A stretch of 64,000 bases of DNA from Adiantum capillus-veneris. Its lineage: Eukaryota; Streptophyta; Polypodiopsida; Polypodiales; Pteridaceae. The notes beneath the pieces are model-generated. The model was not told where the DNA came from. It saw only the letters and a program-made list of their open reading frames with translations, and made no database searches. The stretch's first letter is position 1, and every line of letters begins with the position of its first letter. The DNA lies in NCBI GenBank assembly GCA_014529385.2, contig CM043957.1, positions 70,120,003 through 70,184,002 on the forward strand. The letters run 5' to 3'. A program made the translations under genes and the position numbers. Positions 22,621 through 35,342 of this stretch are shown here, one piece after another.

Positions 22621-22786
22621 AGTCCTAGAGTATCTCAACAACCGAGGCATACAAAGCATCACAATTCCCCTTAATGCATTTCATTGAGTGTCAATCTTCA
22701 TTTGTCAAAAGATTATATCTCCATACATAAGAGACTATCACTAGCCAATGAAAGGAATGCCAAAAATATATCTATCATGTGTAGAT

Positions 22787-23013
22787 TGTTGGAATTAGGG
22801 TTGCAGAGAAACACACACAGCTTGGAGAAGACGAAGGAAGCTCAAGGCACACAAATAGAGAGTGTGTTACTTAGTGTGCAATGGAAAGATTGATAGCCCT
22901 AGAGTGATGGGCGTATATACAATGCACGGGGAAAAAACCTCCTAAAGAGGGAAAAAATGCCCCGACGGTCCTATTGTGTTCACACACATCACTACCACGT
23001 GTATATGGTAACA
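22787..23013 (-). repeat. Copia-B 3' LTR
   Basis: 227 bp, plus-strand ends TGTTGGAAT...GGTAACA. Compared with its partner at 27592-27819 it has one length change in a G run and two substitutions (GACGG/GGCGG, TATTG/TAGTG). Confidence 0.95.
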
Positions 23014-23088
23014 AATCCCCCCTGGAGTGATGCGGTGAACGAGAGCTGGAACATGAGTAAAGGGAAGTGCCATGCCCTGAGGACAGGA

Positions 23089-26000
23089 TCAGTCCACAAA
23101 GGGGAGTAAGCCGAAAGCTTTGCGGAAAGCTTCAAGCTTCTCACGAGACAATGCCTTTGTGAAAAGATCTGCAAGGTTGTCTTGTGTTGGCACATAAGCC
23201 AAGCTGATCTCTCCTGCTGAGAGCCTCTCCCTGACATAGTGGTAATGCACCTCAATGTGCTTTGTGCGAGCATGAAAAACTGGGTTCCTCACAACTGCCA
23301 ATGCGCTCTGACTGTCAGTGTACATAGTGTTGGCAGTGTCCTGTCCAACACCCAAATCAGCCATAAGGCGTCTGATCCATACACACTCAACCGTAGCTGT
23401 GAAGACTGCCCTGTACTCAGCCTCACAACTCGAAGTGGCCACAGCAGGTTGCTTCTTGCTCAACCATGATATACATCAACTTCCAAGCATGAAACAAAAA
23501 CCTGATGTGGACACTCGCGTGTCAAAACAACCAGCCCAATCTGAGTCCGAAAAAGCATGTAAGTCTGGCGGCAATGATCCCCCCTTGGGATAAAACAAGC
23601 CAAGATGTAAAGTGCCACTAAGGTAGCGGAAAATCCTCTTGACAGCCTGCCAATTCTTAGACCCTGGGCTATGCATAAATCTGCTGACATGTGAGACTGC
23701 AAACTGAATATCTGGCCTCGTGTTGCATATATAAATGAGGCAGCCAACAGCAGTTTGGTAAAGAGTGACATCAGCAGGATCACCAGCATCATGTAGACTC
23801 AACTTCAAACCTGTTTCCATAGGAGTGGCAATAGGTTTGCAATCCTCAAGTCCAAACTTACATAGCAATGTCTCTATGTAACTTTTCTGACACAAGGCAA
23901 TACCACGATCACACTGCTTAAACTGTATGCCCAAATAATGATGCAATAGCCCCAAATCTTTCATCTTGAAAGTAGCATTCAAATCAGCCTTAAATTCAGC
24001 AATATGTCTCTCATTTACATACAATGTGCTTTCTGTTGGACTGTTACGAAAGCCTTGTTTGACCAAATGAGTGTCAAATTTCTCATACCAAGCACGAGGA
24101 GATTGCTTCAACCCATACAAAGCCTTGTTACATTTGCACACTTTGTCCTCTTGTCCTTTTATGACAAAACCGCGAGGCTGCGTTACATAAACTTCCTCAA
24201 ATATGTCACCGTTCAAGAAAGCAGTAACAATGTCTGATTGATGTACATCCCAACCAAAATGAGCTGCCAATGCACATAGAAAACGCACAGTAGTCATACG
24301 ACAAGTGGGAGCAAAAGTCTCTTCATAATCTATGCCTTTTTGCTGTGCATAACCCTTTGCAACAAGTTGAGCCTTATGGCGATCGATCTCACCATCCGGC
24401 TTGCGTTTCAACTTGTAAACCCACTTCGTACCAATGGCCTTTTTGCGAGAGGCAAATCACATAAAGTCCATGTGTCATTTTCTATAAGTGCATCATATTC
24501 TGATTGCATGGCAGCCATCCAATTTTTTGAATTCTGTGCTTCATCAAAAGTCAGAGGCTCCTCAACATCATGTAAGCTAGACACAGCCAAAGCATAACAA
24601 TCTGATGCATAAGATGCATGGCAAGAGCCTGAAAGAGTACGACTAGACAAAGGTGCATCCAATTTACTGTCACGCAAAGTGTGCACCAGCCATTTTGGCA
24701 TACCTCTAGCCTGCTCATTTTCAGCCCTTTCCTCATCAAGTACATCATGTACATCTACATCAGTAATAGGCTGATCTAGAACATTTTCAGAAACCCCCAT
24801 AGGCTGTACATTTGCCTCATTGGAACTTACATTCGTATTTCCACCACTGAAAAGAGGCAACAAAGTGTCATAAATGTCCTGTGAGCTTACATTACTGTCT
24901 CTAGTATATGACAGCAAGGGCTGAACAGAATCTTCCACAAACACTACATCCCGAGAAACCAGAATACGTTTTGTTTGCGGATGATACAACCTGTAACCTT
25001 TGCTTTCAGCACTATAACCAACAAAAATACATTTGACAGCCTTATCATCCAATTTTTTGCGCTGCACTTGTGGCACCAAAGCATATGCCAAACAGCCAAA
25101 AACACGCATGTGCTCAATAGAAGGCTTTCTATCATGCCATGCTTCATATGGAGTAATAGACTGCAAAGCTTTCGTAGGACACCTGTTAAGTACATAAGTG
25201 GCACACATGATGGCCTCAAGCCAAAAAGAATGCGGCAAAGCTTGACTTTTGACCCTACATCGTGCCATTTCCGTCAGTGACCTGTTTTTCCTCTTAGCAA
25301 CACCATTTTGCTGAGGTGTATAAGGCACTGTACATTGGTGTTTTATCCCACGACTAGCCAGAAATTCATTAAATTCATGAGACATATACTCCCCCCCTCG
25401 ATCGGAACGGAGGGTGCCCATAGTACATTTCGAGACATTTTCAGCCATAGCCAGAAATTGTTTGAAGCACATAAAAACTTCGGACTTCGCTTTAAGCGGA
25501 AATACCCATGCATGCTTGGAGTAATCATCAATGAAAGTCACGAAGTACAGGTAATTTCGCAAGGACGGAGTTTGCATGGGCTCACAAACATCACTATGCA
25601 CAAGCTGCAACCTGCATGTGGCCCGAACTGAACCATTCTTTGGAAATTTAGAACGCTGCATCTTACCCAAAATACAGCCTTCACAAACATGTTTGACAGG
25701 TGCTTCAAGAGGTGGCAAAGAAGCAACCATATCAGATTTCTGCAAACGCAGCAAACTGGCAAAATTTAGATGACCAAAACGTGCATGCCAAAGTTGTGCA
25801 TCTGAAGTAGCCCTTGAATCTGCAACAGCATTTGGAAAATTTTGTCCACACTTGTCATACAAAGTGAGCTTATATAGCCCACGGCACAAAAGGCCAGATG
25901 CAACAATTTCATCACCAAAACTGAGATCATGAACTGTACATCTGTCATCCACAAATTTGACTACAAGTCCAAGTCTAGCAAGTGCGGATACAGACAATAG

Positions 26001-26873
26001 ATTCTTCTTGATCTCAGGTACATAAAGTCCATCAACAAGTGTGAAAGAACTGCCATTAGCAGTAGTAAGCACAATCTTTCCAACTCCCTTAACTGGATAA
26101 GAGGCGTTGTTGGCACAAGTGACTGAATTCCCATGAGGGACAGACTCGAGAGAGGTAAACAATTCACGATGTGAGGTAATGTGCTTTGTAGAACCACTGT
26201 CGAAATACCACACATGTGAATCTGTAGCAATTGACAAGCATGCATCATGGACAACAGGATTGTAAGTGCACTTTGCGCTAAAAGCCCATTCTGCATCAAC
26301 ATCAGCAACACAGTCTCCTTTCACAGAAGACTCAACAATGGCTGCATTTGTAGTGGAACCAACATTTGCAGTGGAACCACCCTCTTTCTTCTTAGCCTCT
26401 TTGGCCTTCAACTTAGGACACGACTTGATCAAGTGATCATTGACTTTACAATAATGGCAACGCATCTTCTTTTTGCCCTTATCACCAGAATTACCAGACG
26501 AAGTACTGCCAGCAGAAGCATTAGGAACATAATTTTTGCCACTCGCAGCAGAACCATAAGAAGTGGCTGCATTACTGTTACCACCCTTTCTTTGAGAAGG
26601 AATAAAAGCCTGTTGAACTGCACGCTGCCTAGTCCTGTTTTTTCTAGAAAGTGACTCTTGCAACAGCAATGTGCATAATGCATCAAACTTGACAGCTTCA
26701 GGATTTCCTTGGGTCATCAGTCTCCAAGTACTAGCAAAAGTCTGGTAGGAATCTGGTAAGGCATCAAGAACAGTCTGCACAAGGGAACTGTCTGAAATGA
26801 CCACCTGCAGAAATAAGCTGCTCATTGATATCCTTGACACTAGCAAGGAAAGTGTCCATATCATCTTCCCCAT
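23089..26873 (-). pseudogene. Copia-B gag end and pol, multiply broken
   Basis: In minus-strand order: CCHC knuckle (CHYCKVNDHLIKSC), protease WYFDSGSTKH, integrase with HHCC zinc site and the first two catalytic Asp, then an Ala-Lys-Arg where the copia catalytic Glu-Arg normally stands (PQQNGVAKRKN, Glu to Lys). A one-base loss near 24430 shifts into the reverse transcriptase (ORF 23476-24411). That domain keeps motif A but lacks about 25 residues containing the YVDD motif, at about 24010. A TGA near 23473 precedes the RNase H end (23089-23463), which keeps the LADLFTKAL motif. Confidence 0.9.
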
Positions 26874-27305
26874 GCATAATCTTCGACTCTAGCTCTTTAC
26901 GCAGCAAAGCAATTTTAGCCTCATTGCGGCTTGCATAAAGACCTGCTAAAATATCCCAAGCCTGTTTTGCTGATTTTGCTGAACGGATGTGAGGAACAAT
27001 GGTGTGCTTCACAGACAACGCAATCAATGCATGAGCCTGCGCATCCTTAACATCCCAACGAGCTTGTTCTGCCATAGGCAAAACAACTCTAACAACTTCA
27101 ATCCTTGCAGCAAGACCTGCAACATCCTCAACATCGCCTACATCCTCAAAACCAGGACGTACATCAATGCCCTGCACAATGTTCCAGACACCTTTTGACA
27201 CAAGAACATGTTGCATCATATAAGCCCACATAGGGTAGTTGTCCCCATCCAACCTGTCCTCAACAACAAACATCTTGAACACATATGTGTTGTTGTTGTC
27301 AGCCA
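26764..27305 (-). pseudogene. Copia-B gag, N-terminal part
   Basis: It starts at the ATG at 27305 (MADNNNTYVFKMF). Copia gag landmarks: LDGDNYPMWAYMMQHVL, the ARWDVKDAQAHALIAL helix, and AKQAWDILAGLY. A frameshift near 26800 moves translation out of frame just after the NEQLIS motif; the next ORF (to 24408) picks up SDSSLVQTVLDALPDSYQ. Gag would otherwise coat the RNA in the particle. Confidence 0.88.
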
Positions 27306-27591
27306 TGGTAAATGCTGCACCTGATGTGAAAACTGCCCGAAAATAGGAGAAATGGAGCGGGAACAACCTGTGCTATATAGCACAAACCGTAGAAGACTAT
27401 AAGGCACCTGTTATGAAGAAAACGGCACTGACAGAAATTCTGCACAAAATGACGAAATAGCCTGTGCAGTACTGCCTGTAGTGGAAACGGAGGCCGAAAT
27501 GAGCCCAAATCAAATCGGAGAAAGTGAGCAGGCGTGTGCTGGAGCAGTTGGCGACTAAGCCTGGGAGGACGTGACCTGCTCTGATACCAAT

Positions 27592-27819
27592 TGTTGGAAT
27601 TAGGGTTGCAGAGAAACACACACAGCTTGGAGAAGACGAAGGAAGCTCAAGGCACACAAATAGAGAGTGTGTTACTTAGTGTGCAATGGAAAGATTGATA
27701 GCCCTAGAGTGATGGGCGTATATACAATGCACGGGGGAAAAAACCTCCTAAAGAGGGAAAAAATGCCCCGGCGGTCCTAGTGTGTTCACACACATCACTA
27801 CCACGTGTATATGGTAACA
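27592..27819 (-). repeat. Copia-B 5' LTR
   Basis: 228 bp, bounded on the left by the primer-binding site with a two-base spacer and on the right by the duplication TAGAT. It is the promoter-bearing copy for minus-strand transcription. Confidence 0.95.
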
Positions 27820-27824
27820 TAGAT

Positions 27825-29050
27825 GGCACTCACAATTTGGCTTGTTTCCATGAAACCCTATCGATACCTTTTGTAGACAAAGCTCATAGTGCATATTTAA
27901 CTTTTTTATAAGCACATCCTTGCCGGTCTTGCTTGTCTGTGATAACCAAAGGTATTGAATGTGTCCTTTGTGACTATTAACTGACTCATTACCATTTTGA
28001 ACTCTATTTCTTGTCTATAAGAGAACCCGATTGCCAATAGTAATAGCGGCACATAGCCACCACCGGCACTCCCAATCAGAGTTAATATTTCTACAAACTT
28101 GATGGATGAAGGATGGTGAGGTCATGTGTTCTCCACATTTCTTTCTCAAATGGCATATGAATGCATATATCAAAAGCGAATAGAAGAGAAATGTGGTTGA
28201 ATGAGAAGAAAATGACCTTCAAAAGTACAAAGGAGAGGGGGAACAGAGAAAATTGCAATAAAAGAAAATTGCACACAAACCGAATGTCACTTCGGAAGAA
28301 CACTGTTGCTCAATATAATCCACTCACAATTGTGAGTTTTACTATTATTAAAAAAAAAAGGGAAGAAAACTTATCTTCTTTTGGTGCTAGTCTATATATA
28401 ATTTTAATCTTAGTTTTCACAAATTTTTGGGCTCTTTTGAAAAATACAAACTTTGTTTAGCTTTGATATAACCTTAGAGTGGTCTCTATTGCTAGCTGTA
28501 TCCACTGTGAAGGCTTGTTTAGCTTTTGAGATTACACAATAGGATTGGATTTAAAAACAATTATTTTTGTGCAATTATGTAGTGTAGTGAAGGGGGAAGG
28601 GAGTCTTAGCCCATCATGGAGCCAATGTCTACCCTTTTAAAATTTATTGTGCATAAATAGAAAAGAATCTAAAAATCCCATTCGTTGACATAAGCAACAA
28701 CATAAAGTAGTGTAGAACCTCGATCATCATTTTCATCTTTAACCCAATTCACGTTTCATTTGTTCTTATAAAATCACGCATGTTCAATACGGTTTAAGTT
28801 GTTGTTAGGTACAAGCATAGTGGTTGTAAATGATTTTTCTTCCCTTTTAATCCAATTCAACTCATCATCTCAAATCGGTAGTTGCTATTTTTGTTTTGCG
28901 AACAATTCAGCACCTTGAACTACTTGCCACTTTATTGTTAATGCACATAAGATGAAATTTGAATTTTATCTATCAAGTATGGAAATTTGTTCCTTCAAAT
29001 TTGTCCAATTTCAATGAAAGATTTTGGGTTAACAATGTCATAATGATTTT
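27825..29050. other. Intergenic DNA, no gene seen
   Basis: AT-rich sequence flanking copia-B and copia-C. ORFs up to about 100 codons are compositionally random. Confidence 0.5.
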
Positions 29051-30786
29051 TGTAACCATATATTTAGTAGTGATCTGTGTGAACACACTTAGGACCGTCG
29101 GGACACTTTTTACCTCACTAAGAGGTTTTTTCCCCCTGTGCATTGTATATATGTCCATCACTTTAGGGATAACTTATCTTTATATTTGCACACTAAGCCA
29201 TACACTCCCTGTTGTGTGCCTTGAGCTTCTTCACCTTCTCCAAGTTGTGTGTGCATCCCTACAACCCTAATTCCAACAATTGGTATAAGAAGCATGATGT
29301 GTCCTCTCGGGCATAGTCGCCAGCATTGCCATCACCCCCTTGATCACTTTCTTCGAATGCGGTGAGCTTTGATGAGCATCAGCAGGCCAAGTACTACTTT
29401 GGGCAGGCTCAAAGAGTTCGATGTGCTCAAAATTTTGATTTGGACACATTTTGACCTCTGTTTTTACTTCAAGTAGTATTGCGCAGGCAATTTCATCCTT
29501 TTGTGCAAAATTTTTGTCAATGCAATTTTTTGCAAAATAGGTCCCTTACTGTCCTCTTTGGGTTGTTCTATATAGAATGTGTTAGTCCTACTTTGTTCTA
29601 GGGGTATGCCAAAATGACTGGTGCATACTTTGCATGATAGTAAATTGGATGCAGCTATGTCTAGTTATGCTCGCCTAGAATCTTTCCATGCATCATATGC
29701 ATCAGATTGTTATGCTTTGGTTGTTTCTAGTTTTTGTGGTGAAGAGGAACCTCTTTCTTTTGATGAAGCACAAAGTCAAAAAATTGGATGGTTGCCATGT
29801 AATCAGAATATAATGCCTTTATAAAGAATGAAACATGAAGATTATGTGATTTGCCTCTTAGAAAAAAGGCTATCAATACAAAGTGGGTTTACAAGTTGAA
29901 CTGAAAGCCGGGTGGTGAGATTGATTGCTACAAGGCTAGACTTGTAACAAAAGGTTATCACAGCAGAAAGACATTGACTGTGAAGAGACTTTTGCTCCCA
30001 CTTGTCGTATAACTACTGTTCATTTTCCATGTGCATTGGCAACTCATTTGGGATGGAAAGTACATCAATCAGACATTGTTATTGCTTTCTTGAATGGTGA
30101 TATATTTGAGAAAGTATATGTAACGTAGCCTCACGGTTTTGTCAAGAAAGGACAAGAAAGCTTTGTAGGCATTGAAGCAATCTCTTCGTGTTTGGTATGA
30201 GAAAGCTCACACTCATTTAGTTAAACAATTATTTTGTTATAGTCCAAATGAGAGCACTTTGTATGTCAAATGTGAGGGTGATGTATTTTTGATCGTCGCT
30301 TTGTACATTGATGATTTGCTGATTACTGGTGCATTCGAGACACACATTGCTGAATTCAAGGCTGGATTGAATGCCACTTTCAAGATGAAAGACTCGGGAT
30401 TTTGCATCATTACTTGGGTATACAATTTAAGCAGTGTGATGGAGGGATTGCATCATTACTTGAGCACACAATTTAAGTAGTGTATCATTTCTTTGTGTCA
30501 AAGCAATATACATAGAAACATTACTATGTAAGTTTGGACTTGAAGACTGCAAACCTATTACTACTCCAATGGAAACAGATATGAAATTGAGTCTTCACGA
30601 TGCTAAAGATCTTCTTGATGTCACTCTTTATTTGTTGGATGCCTTATTTATATATGCAATACAAAACACGATATTTAGTTTGTAGTCTCACAAGACATCA
30701 CATTTATGCGTAGCCTAGGGTCTAAGCATTGACAGAGTGTTAGGAGGATCTTTCACTACTTGAGTGGCACCTTACATCTTGGGTTG
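29051..30786 (+). mobile_element. Deleted copia-B-family copy (copia-C), truncated
   Basis: LTR at 29051-29278 (228 bp, TGTAACC...CCAACA), then a mutated primer-binding site (TGGTATAAGAAGC, 29281 on). Gag, protease and integrase are deleted: after a short leader the sequence jumps to the integrase-RT linker at about 29600 and runs through reverse transcriptase, keeping a YIDD motif (LYIDDLLITG, in ORF 30172-30480), to the RNase H region at about 30786. There it ends at the start of the gypsy LTR. Many stops and shifts. Confidence 0.85.
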
Positions 30787-31015
30787 TTGTTAGAATAGGG
30801 TAATGACGCTACGAACACTCTGCCTAAGAGGGTAAGGTCGTCATCTCTCCATCTACTCTTGGGGGAATGAGGCTTACACCTCATTCCCAGACCTTATAAA
30901 GAAGTGTGGCGTACCATCCACATTGGTCCGGTCGCCTGGGCACTACGGTCGATCAAATTCTCCCATAACCTTGTCCATGGCTCTACAATTGGAGGCGATT
31001 GACCTAATGGAAGGC
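30787..31015 (-). repeat. Candidate gypsy 3' LTR or 3' non-coding end
   Basis: The sequence starts TGTTAGAATAGGG exactly where copia-C homology stops and ends before the integrase C-terminus. It carries an inverted GAATGAGG/CCTCATTC pair at 30867-30894. It fits the outer end of an LTR, but no partner copy is visible. Confidence 0.4.
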
Positions 31016-31019
31016 AAGA

Positions 31020-32040
31020 TGAGCTTGAGAATTCTCAGATAAGTCAAGTTTATATGCTACCTCTCCAATCTTTTTAAGAACTTTAAGGGGCCACTTTGTC
31101 TAGGAGAAAGTTTGTCATATTTTTTCGTTTTCATGGTTTTTGACTTAGAAGGAACCTTTAGGAATACAAAGTCATTTTCTACTTGTCTTCGTCCTTTATC
31201 AGCATACATCTTAGCATGATGTGCTTTACAAATGCTTTCATTTGCTGCCTATAGTATATCATTCATATCTTCAAGGAAATCCTTGATAGATGGAATCTTC
31301 TTCTTCTCTATATCCACAACCATAGGAGATCTCGGCTAGAAACCATACATTAACATGACTGGTGTAAAACCAATTGTCAAATGTTTGGAGCTGTTGTAAG
31401 CAAATTTCAAAATGGGTAAGTAATCTTCCCAGTTAGATTGCTTCTTACTTACATGAGAACTCAACATGTCCTCTAGGATTTTGTTTTGGTTTGACCATTA
31501 GACTGCGGATGATCTGTAGGAATCATGCTCAGAGTAGTATCTAGTTTTTTGAAGACTTTCCTCCAAAAATGACTATTGAACTTCTTATCTGTATCTAACA
31601 CCATATCTACAGGCAAGCCATATAGCTTGTAGAGATGTTCAATAATTTTTTTTTCCAATTGTGGCATTTCAATCACTTTCTTTGTGGCAATAAACTTTTC
31701 CATTTTGGTTGTCCGCTACCACCCACACTCATTTCCTCAACTAGTCTTTGGGTAAACCGCTAATGAAATCCATGGAAATACTTTCTCACTTCCCTTGAGG
31801 AATCATGGAGTAGTCCCCCAACCTTAAGAGGCTCGTGTTGATTGACTTAATACTTATTGCATTGCAACACATAAGTTTGTACATCCTTAAATAAACTAGG
31901 CAAATAAGAGTGTATAGCTAGTGCATAAGTCTTTTGAATCGCGGGATGATCGCTCTTGGAATATCGTGATTTTATTTGAGAATGCGTGCTCAAAATTTGC
32001 CAATAGTTGGTATGCACACTCTACCCTTGTAGACTAAGTG
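31020..32040 (-). pseudogene. Gypsy integrase, degenerate
   Basis: On the minus strand a zinc-binding remnant lies near 31900-31840 (VQTYVLQCNKY), followed by the catalytic core with FNSHFWRKVFKKL and DHPQSNGQTK (ORF 31473-31703), then the C-terminal region to about 31020 with KFAYNSSKH-like and YKLDL-like segments. Stops and at least two shifts break it. It belongs to the same element as the RNase H at 35.7 kb. Confidence 0.75.
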
Positions 32041-32526
32041 CCCCTTGATGGGAATGAGATCGTGCTAGCTAAGGTGGGTGAGCATTGTGCACACAAGTGG
32101 GTGTGTGTAGACTAGATTTTAACTCAAGCAAAGTAGGTTCCAAGATAGATTAACTTGGACGCATAAACATGATCTTGAGTATTTTGCTAACCCATCACAA
32201 GCTCACTATAGACAAGAGACATATAATGCAAACTTGGAATGATCGTTCATTAATGAAAGGAGCTATGTAGCTCTACAGTTTCACACCTTTACATGTGGGA
32301 TAAATCCACCTCTTCTCTCATTCACTCATACTCTAGTGACTCTAGGAAAAAGCCCATACCTTACAATCCTCCCCTTGGGGTTTGGACTAGGTCAAAACAC
32401 TGAAGATTCTATATCCACCTAGGATGACACATGGTATCCACACAGGATGTCAATACATATCCACAAAGGATGACAAAAGAAGTCCTCCCCTTGAAGTAGA
32501 GAGGATGCAATTTTCAGAGTATGTCG

Positions 32527-33300
32527 TCAAAGTATCTCACCTTTGTCTTCTTCTTCTTCATCATCCTCCACCACATGAGATGATCCTCTTACAGGTTTCT
32601 TGCCTTTGCAGCTTCTATTATTGCTGCTACCACTACTGCTTTCTCCACTTGAGTAGCATTGAGAAGGAGGATGCCCCTTCTTACCAGATTTTTTGCAAGA
32701 TTTGTTGGTGTAGCAATCCTTTTTTACATGTATCATTCTCCCACAATCACAACACTTCTTTACATTTGATGATGATGATGCGACAAAATCTCCTCTTGAT
32801 GATGTTGATGAGCCCTTTTGCATCTTCTCTTCTGCTTGAAGTGAATTGATGACGTCTTGTAATATTGGAGCCGGTTCTTTCTCTTCAAGGATGGTGACTA
32901 AGTGGTCATAAGCGGGTGGAACTGCACTCAAAAGTACGGCCACTTTGTCATCTTTTGGTATATCACACTTTATATAAATAAGCTGGGTTATGATGCTTTT
33001 AAGTCTTTTCACAAGGCTAGCGGTTTTTGTAAATTTATCTTTTAAGGCTCACTTTATTTCTTTTAGCTCTAGCCCCAAAGTTTTATTTAAGAACAACCCA
33101 TGCTTTATGTGCACTTATACATTCATCAATGAAGTGGACATAGTTGTCGTGAAGAGTGGTGAAAATGATCCCAAGTGCTTGTTTGTTCTTTTCTATAGCT
33201 TGTGCACTAAATGCCCTAGTATGCACTCCCTCTTGATCATCTAGTGGCGCTTGGACTACTCCCCATAATATCTTCTTCATCAAGTAGCCCTAAAGGGTTG
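32527..33300 (-). pseudogene. Gag of the nested element, with zinc knuckles
   Basis: ORF 33083-33283 (helical gag core with AFSAQAIEKNKQALGI) and ORF 32527-33012 (VLLSAVPPAYDHLVTIL) are in different frames. The second contains a knuckle CCDCGRMIHVKKDC (CX2CX4HX4C) and a second degenerate one (CKKSGKKGHPPSQC), then a Ser-rich and acidic tail. It resembles copia-type gag. A frameshift or deletion near 33050 separates the halves. Confidence 0.65.
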
Positions 33301-33506
33301 TCTGCCATGTGTGGAATCCTTCTCCATTAAATTTCTCTACACCCTTCTCACTCAATGTGGAAATAGAGGGGTCTTAATGCTTGGAGACTCTCCAAGGTGA
33401 GTGTCTACCTCTTTACACAAGCACAATTATGAAATCATCACCATAAGAAAATATCATACTATTCATTGCCAGTATTGTGCTTGGTTGCAAAATTTTGGAG
33501 TTTGGT

Positions 33507-33657
<151 letters not shown>

Positions 33658-33659
33658 TT

Positions 33660-34880
33660 TTCCTTATGTGAGGCTCCTCTTCACCGGCGGTGGAGCCCCT
33701 CTAAGGAGTAGTGCCTGTTGCTTTGAAGCTTCGGTGAATGCTTGATGCTTGAAGCCTTTTATGCACCCTTGTGAAGCTCTTTGAAAGCTTCAATGAAGGC
33801 CTTGAGGTTTGACTTTGAATAGCCTTGGATCTGGTTTTTAAATGCTTGAAGATAATTTGTCTCGTAGCTTGGTGGGAGCAAGCCTTGCTTGTGGAGTGTT
33901 GAAGTCCACCTTTGGTAAACCTGACTGATTTTTGTCATGGGAATTCACCCTTGAAATGCCAAGAAATTTGATGGTGTGGCCACGGGAAGAGCCTCTTATT
34001 AGGGGGTTTGCCTTGGTGCCACGAGAAGGATCCCCTTATAAGCCGGGTAAAGTGCAAGAGGTTCGAGCGGTAGGGTGTGGGACAGCACTCCACAGAGCTA
34101 GACAACATGCAGGGATACGACGGCAAGGCGCCGGGCAGTGGGGACAGCGGGTAGTAGAGGTTGACCGTGAGAACTGTCCCTAACGGAGCCGAAAGGGTTA
34201 AAAAACCGTTTTGATAGGCCTACTTGGTGCGTGTGAACCCTTTCTTGCGGACTCTATGGGGGATTCTTAGCCCAAATTGATCGTGGATTTCAGGTCCGTC
34301 TAGGTTGCTCACTCTAAAATTAGAGTGTTGAGCTCGCCACCTCACTTGCAATGAACACCTTCCAAGGGATGTGCTATCCAAGTGGACCTACAACATCTGT
34401 TGAAAGACTACCCAACAAATAAACTTATATGCTCAGTTTAGCAGGGGCATATACACACAAATGAGCACGCACACCTAATTTTAGTAAAAAGATGGTGATG
34501 GGGTTGAGGGGCTCGCGCTTCATATTGGAGAGCTTGAAGAGTCTATGGAAAGCTCTCGTTGAGACCTTCAAGATGATATAAGTGATGCAAAGAGATGACG
34601 AAGTTGATGAAATTAATTGAAGAGGCAAATTAGCAAAAAATCGACACAAAATGTGTTCTAAATGCAAACACAAAAATGAATACTAATTCTCTATCTAATC
34701 AAGCCTACCTAGCCATGGAGGGTAGTGACCTCTTGGGTGTGCCAAGGACATGCCCACACATAGTTAGATCATGACTTAATTAGTGAGGGATGCGATGATT
34801 AAGAAATACTAATCATTCTAATGGAGATGCTAATCACTATCACACAAATGCATAGCAACAAACCTAGCTAGCACACAATG
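33660..34880. other. Non-coding interior of the nested LTR element
   Basis: Between the microsatellite and the primer-binding site. 33930-34260 is more GC-rich than its surroundings, with an 83-codon ORF of no recognised content. The remainder is leader-like and AT-rich. Confidence 0.4.
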
Positions 34881-35342
34881 GCTCTGATACCACTTGATGG
34901 GAATGGGATCGTGCTAGCTAAGGTGGGTGATAGAAAAACATTGTGCACGCAAGTGAGTGTGTGTAGGCTAGATTGCTACTCAAGCGGATTAGGTTACAAG
35001 ATAGATTAACTTGCTCATAAACACGATCTTGAGTAGTTTGCTAACCCATCACAAGCTCACCCTAGACAAGAGATATGTAATGCAAACTTGGAATGATTGT
35101 TTATTCATGAAAGGAGCTTTATGTAGCTCTACAGCCTCACACCTTTACATGTGGGATAATCCCACCTCTTCTCTCATTCACTCATACTCTAGTGACTCAT
35201 TCACTCATACTCTAGTGACTCTAGGACAAACCCGTACCTATCAAAGGGTCTATGTTAGAACTAGAAAGTCTTGACTAGTCTCTCCAAACTAACTTTCGCT
35301 TTCTTTGTCATCGCACCTACGACCAGTCTCTTTGGACTACGG

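Larger units (their letters stand above)
22787..27819 (-). mobile_element. Complete Ty1/copia element (copia-B), disabled
   Basis: 5,033 bp with LTRs at 22787-23013 and 27592-27819, flanked by the perfect 5-bp duplication TAGAT (22782-22786 and 27820-27824). The primer-binding site complement is 27578-27589 and the polypurine tract 23014-23027. The minus strand encodes gag, zinc knuckle, protease, integrase, reverse transcriptase and RNase H in the copia order. The LTRs differ at about two bases and one indel, so insertion was recent, yet pol is damaged in at least five places. Copies C and D and the fossil at 21.6-22.6 kb belong to the same lineage. Confidence 0.95.

Noticed and set aside
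22295-22687. 130-codon plus-strand ORF as a gene
   Set aside because: It crosses LTR remnant, insertion and poly-C/poly-A runs; the reading frame is accidental.
33932-34183. GC-richer 83-codon ORF in the nested LTR element
   Set aside because: No domain, opposite strand to gag, and bounded by non-coding leader sequence.
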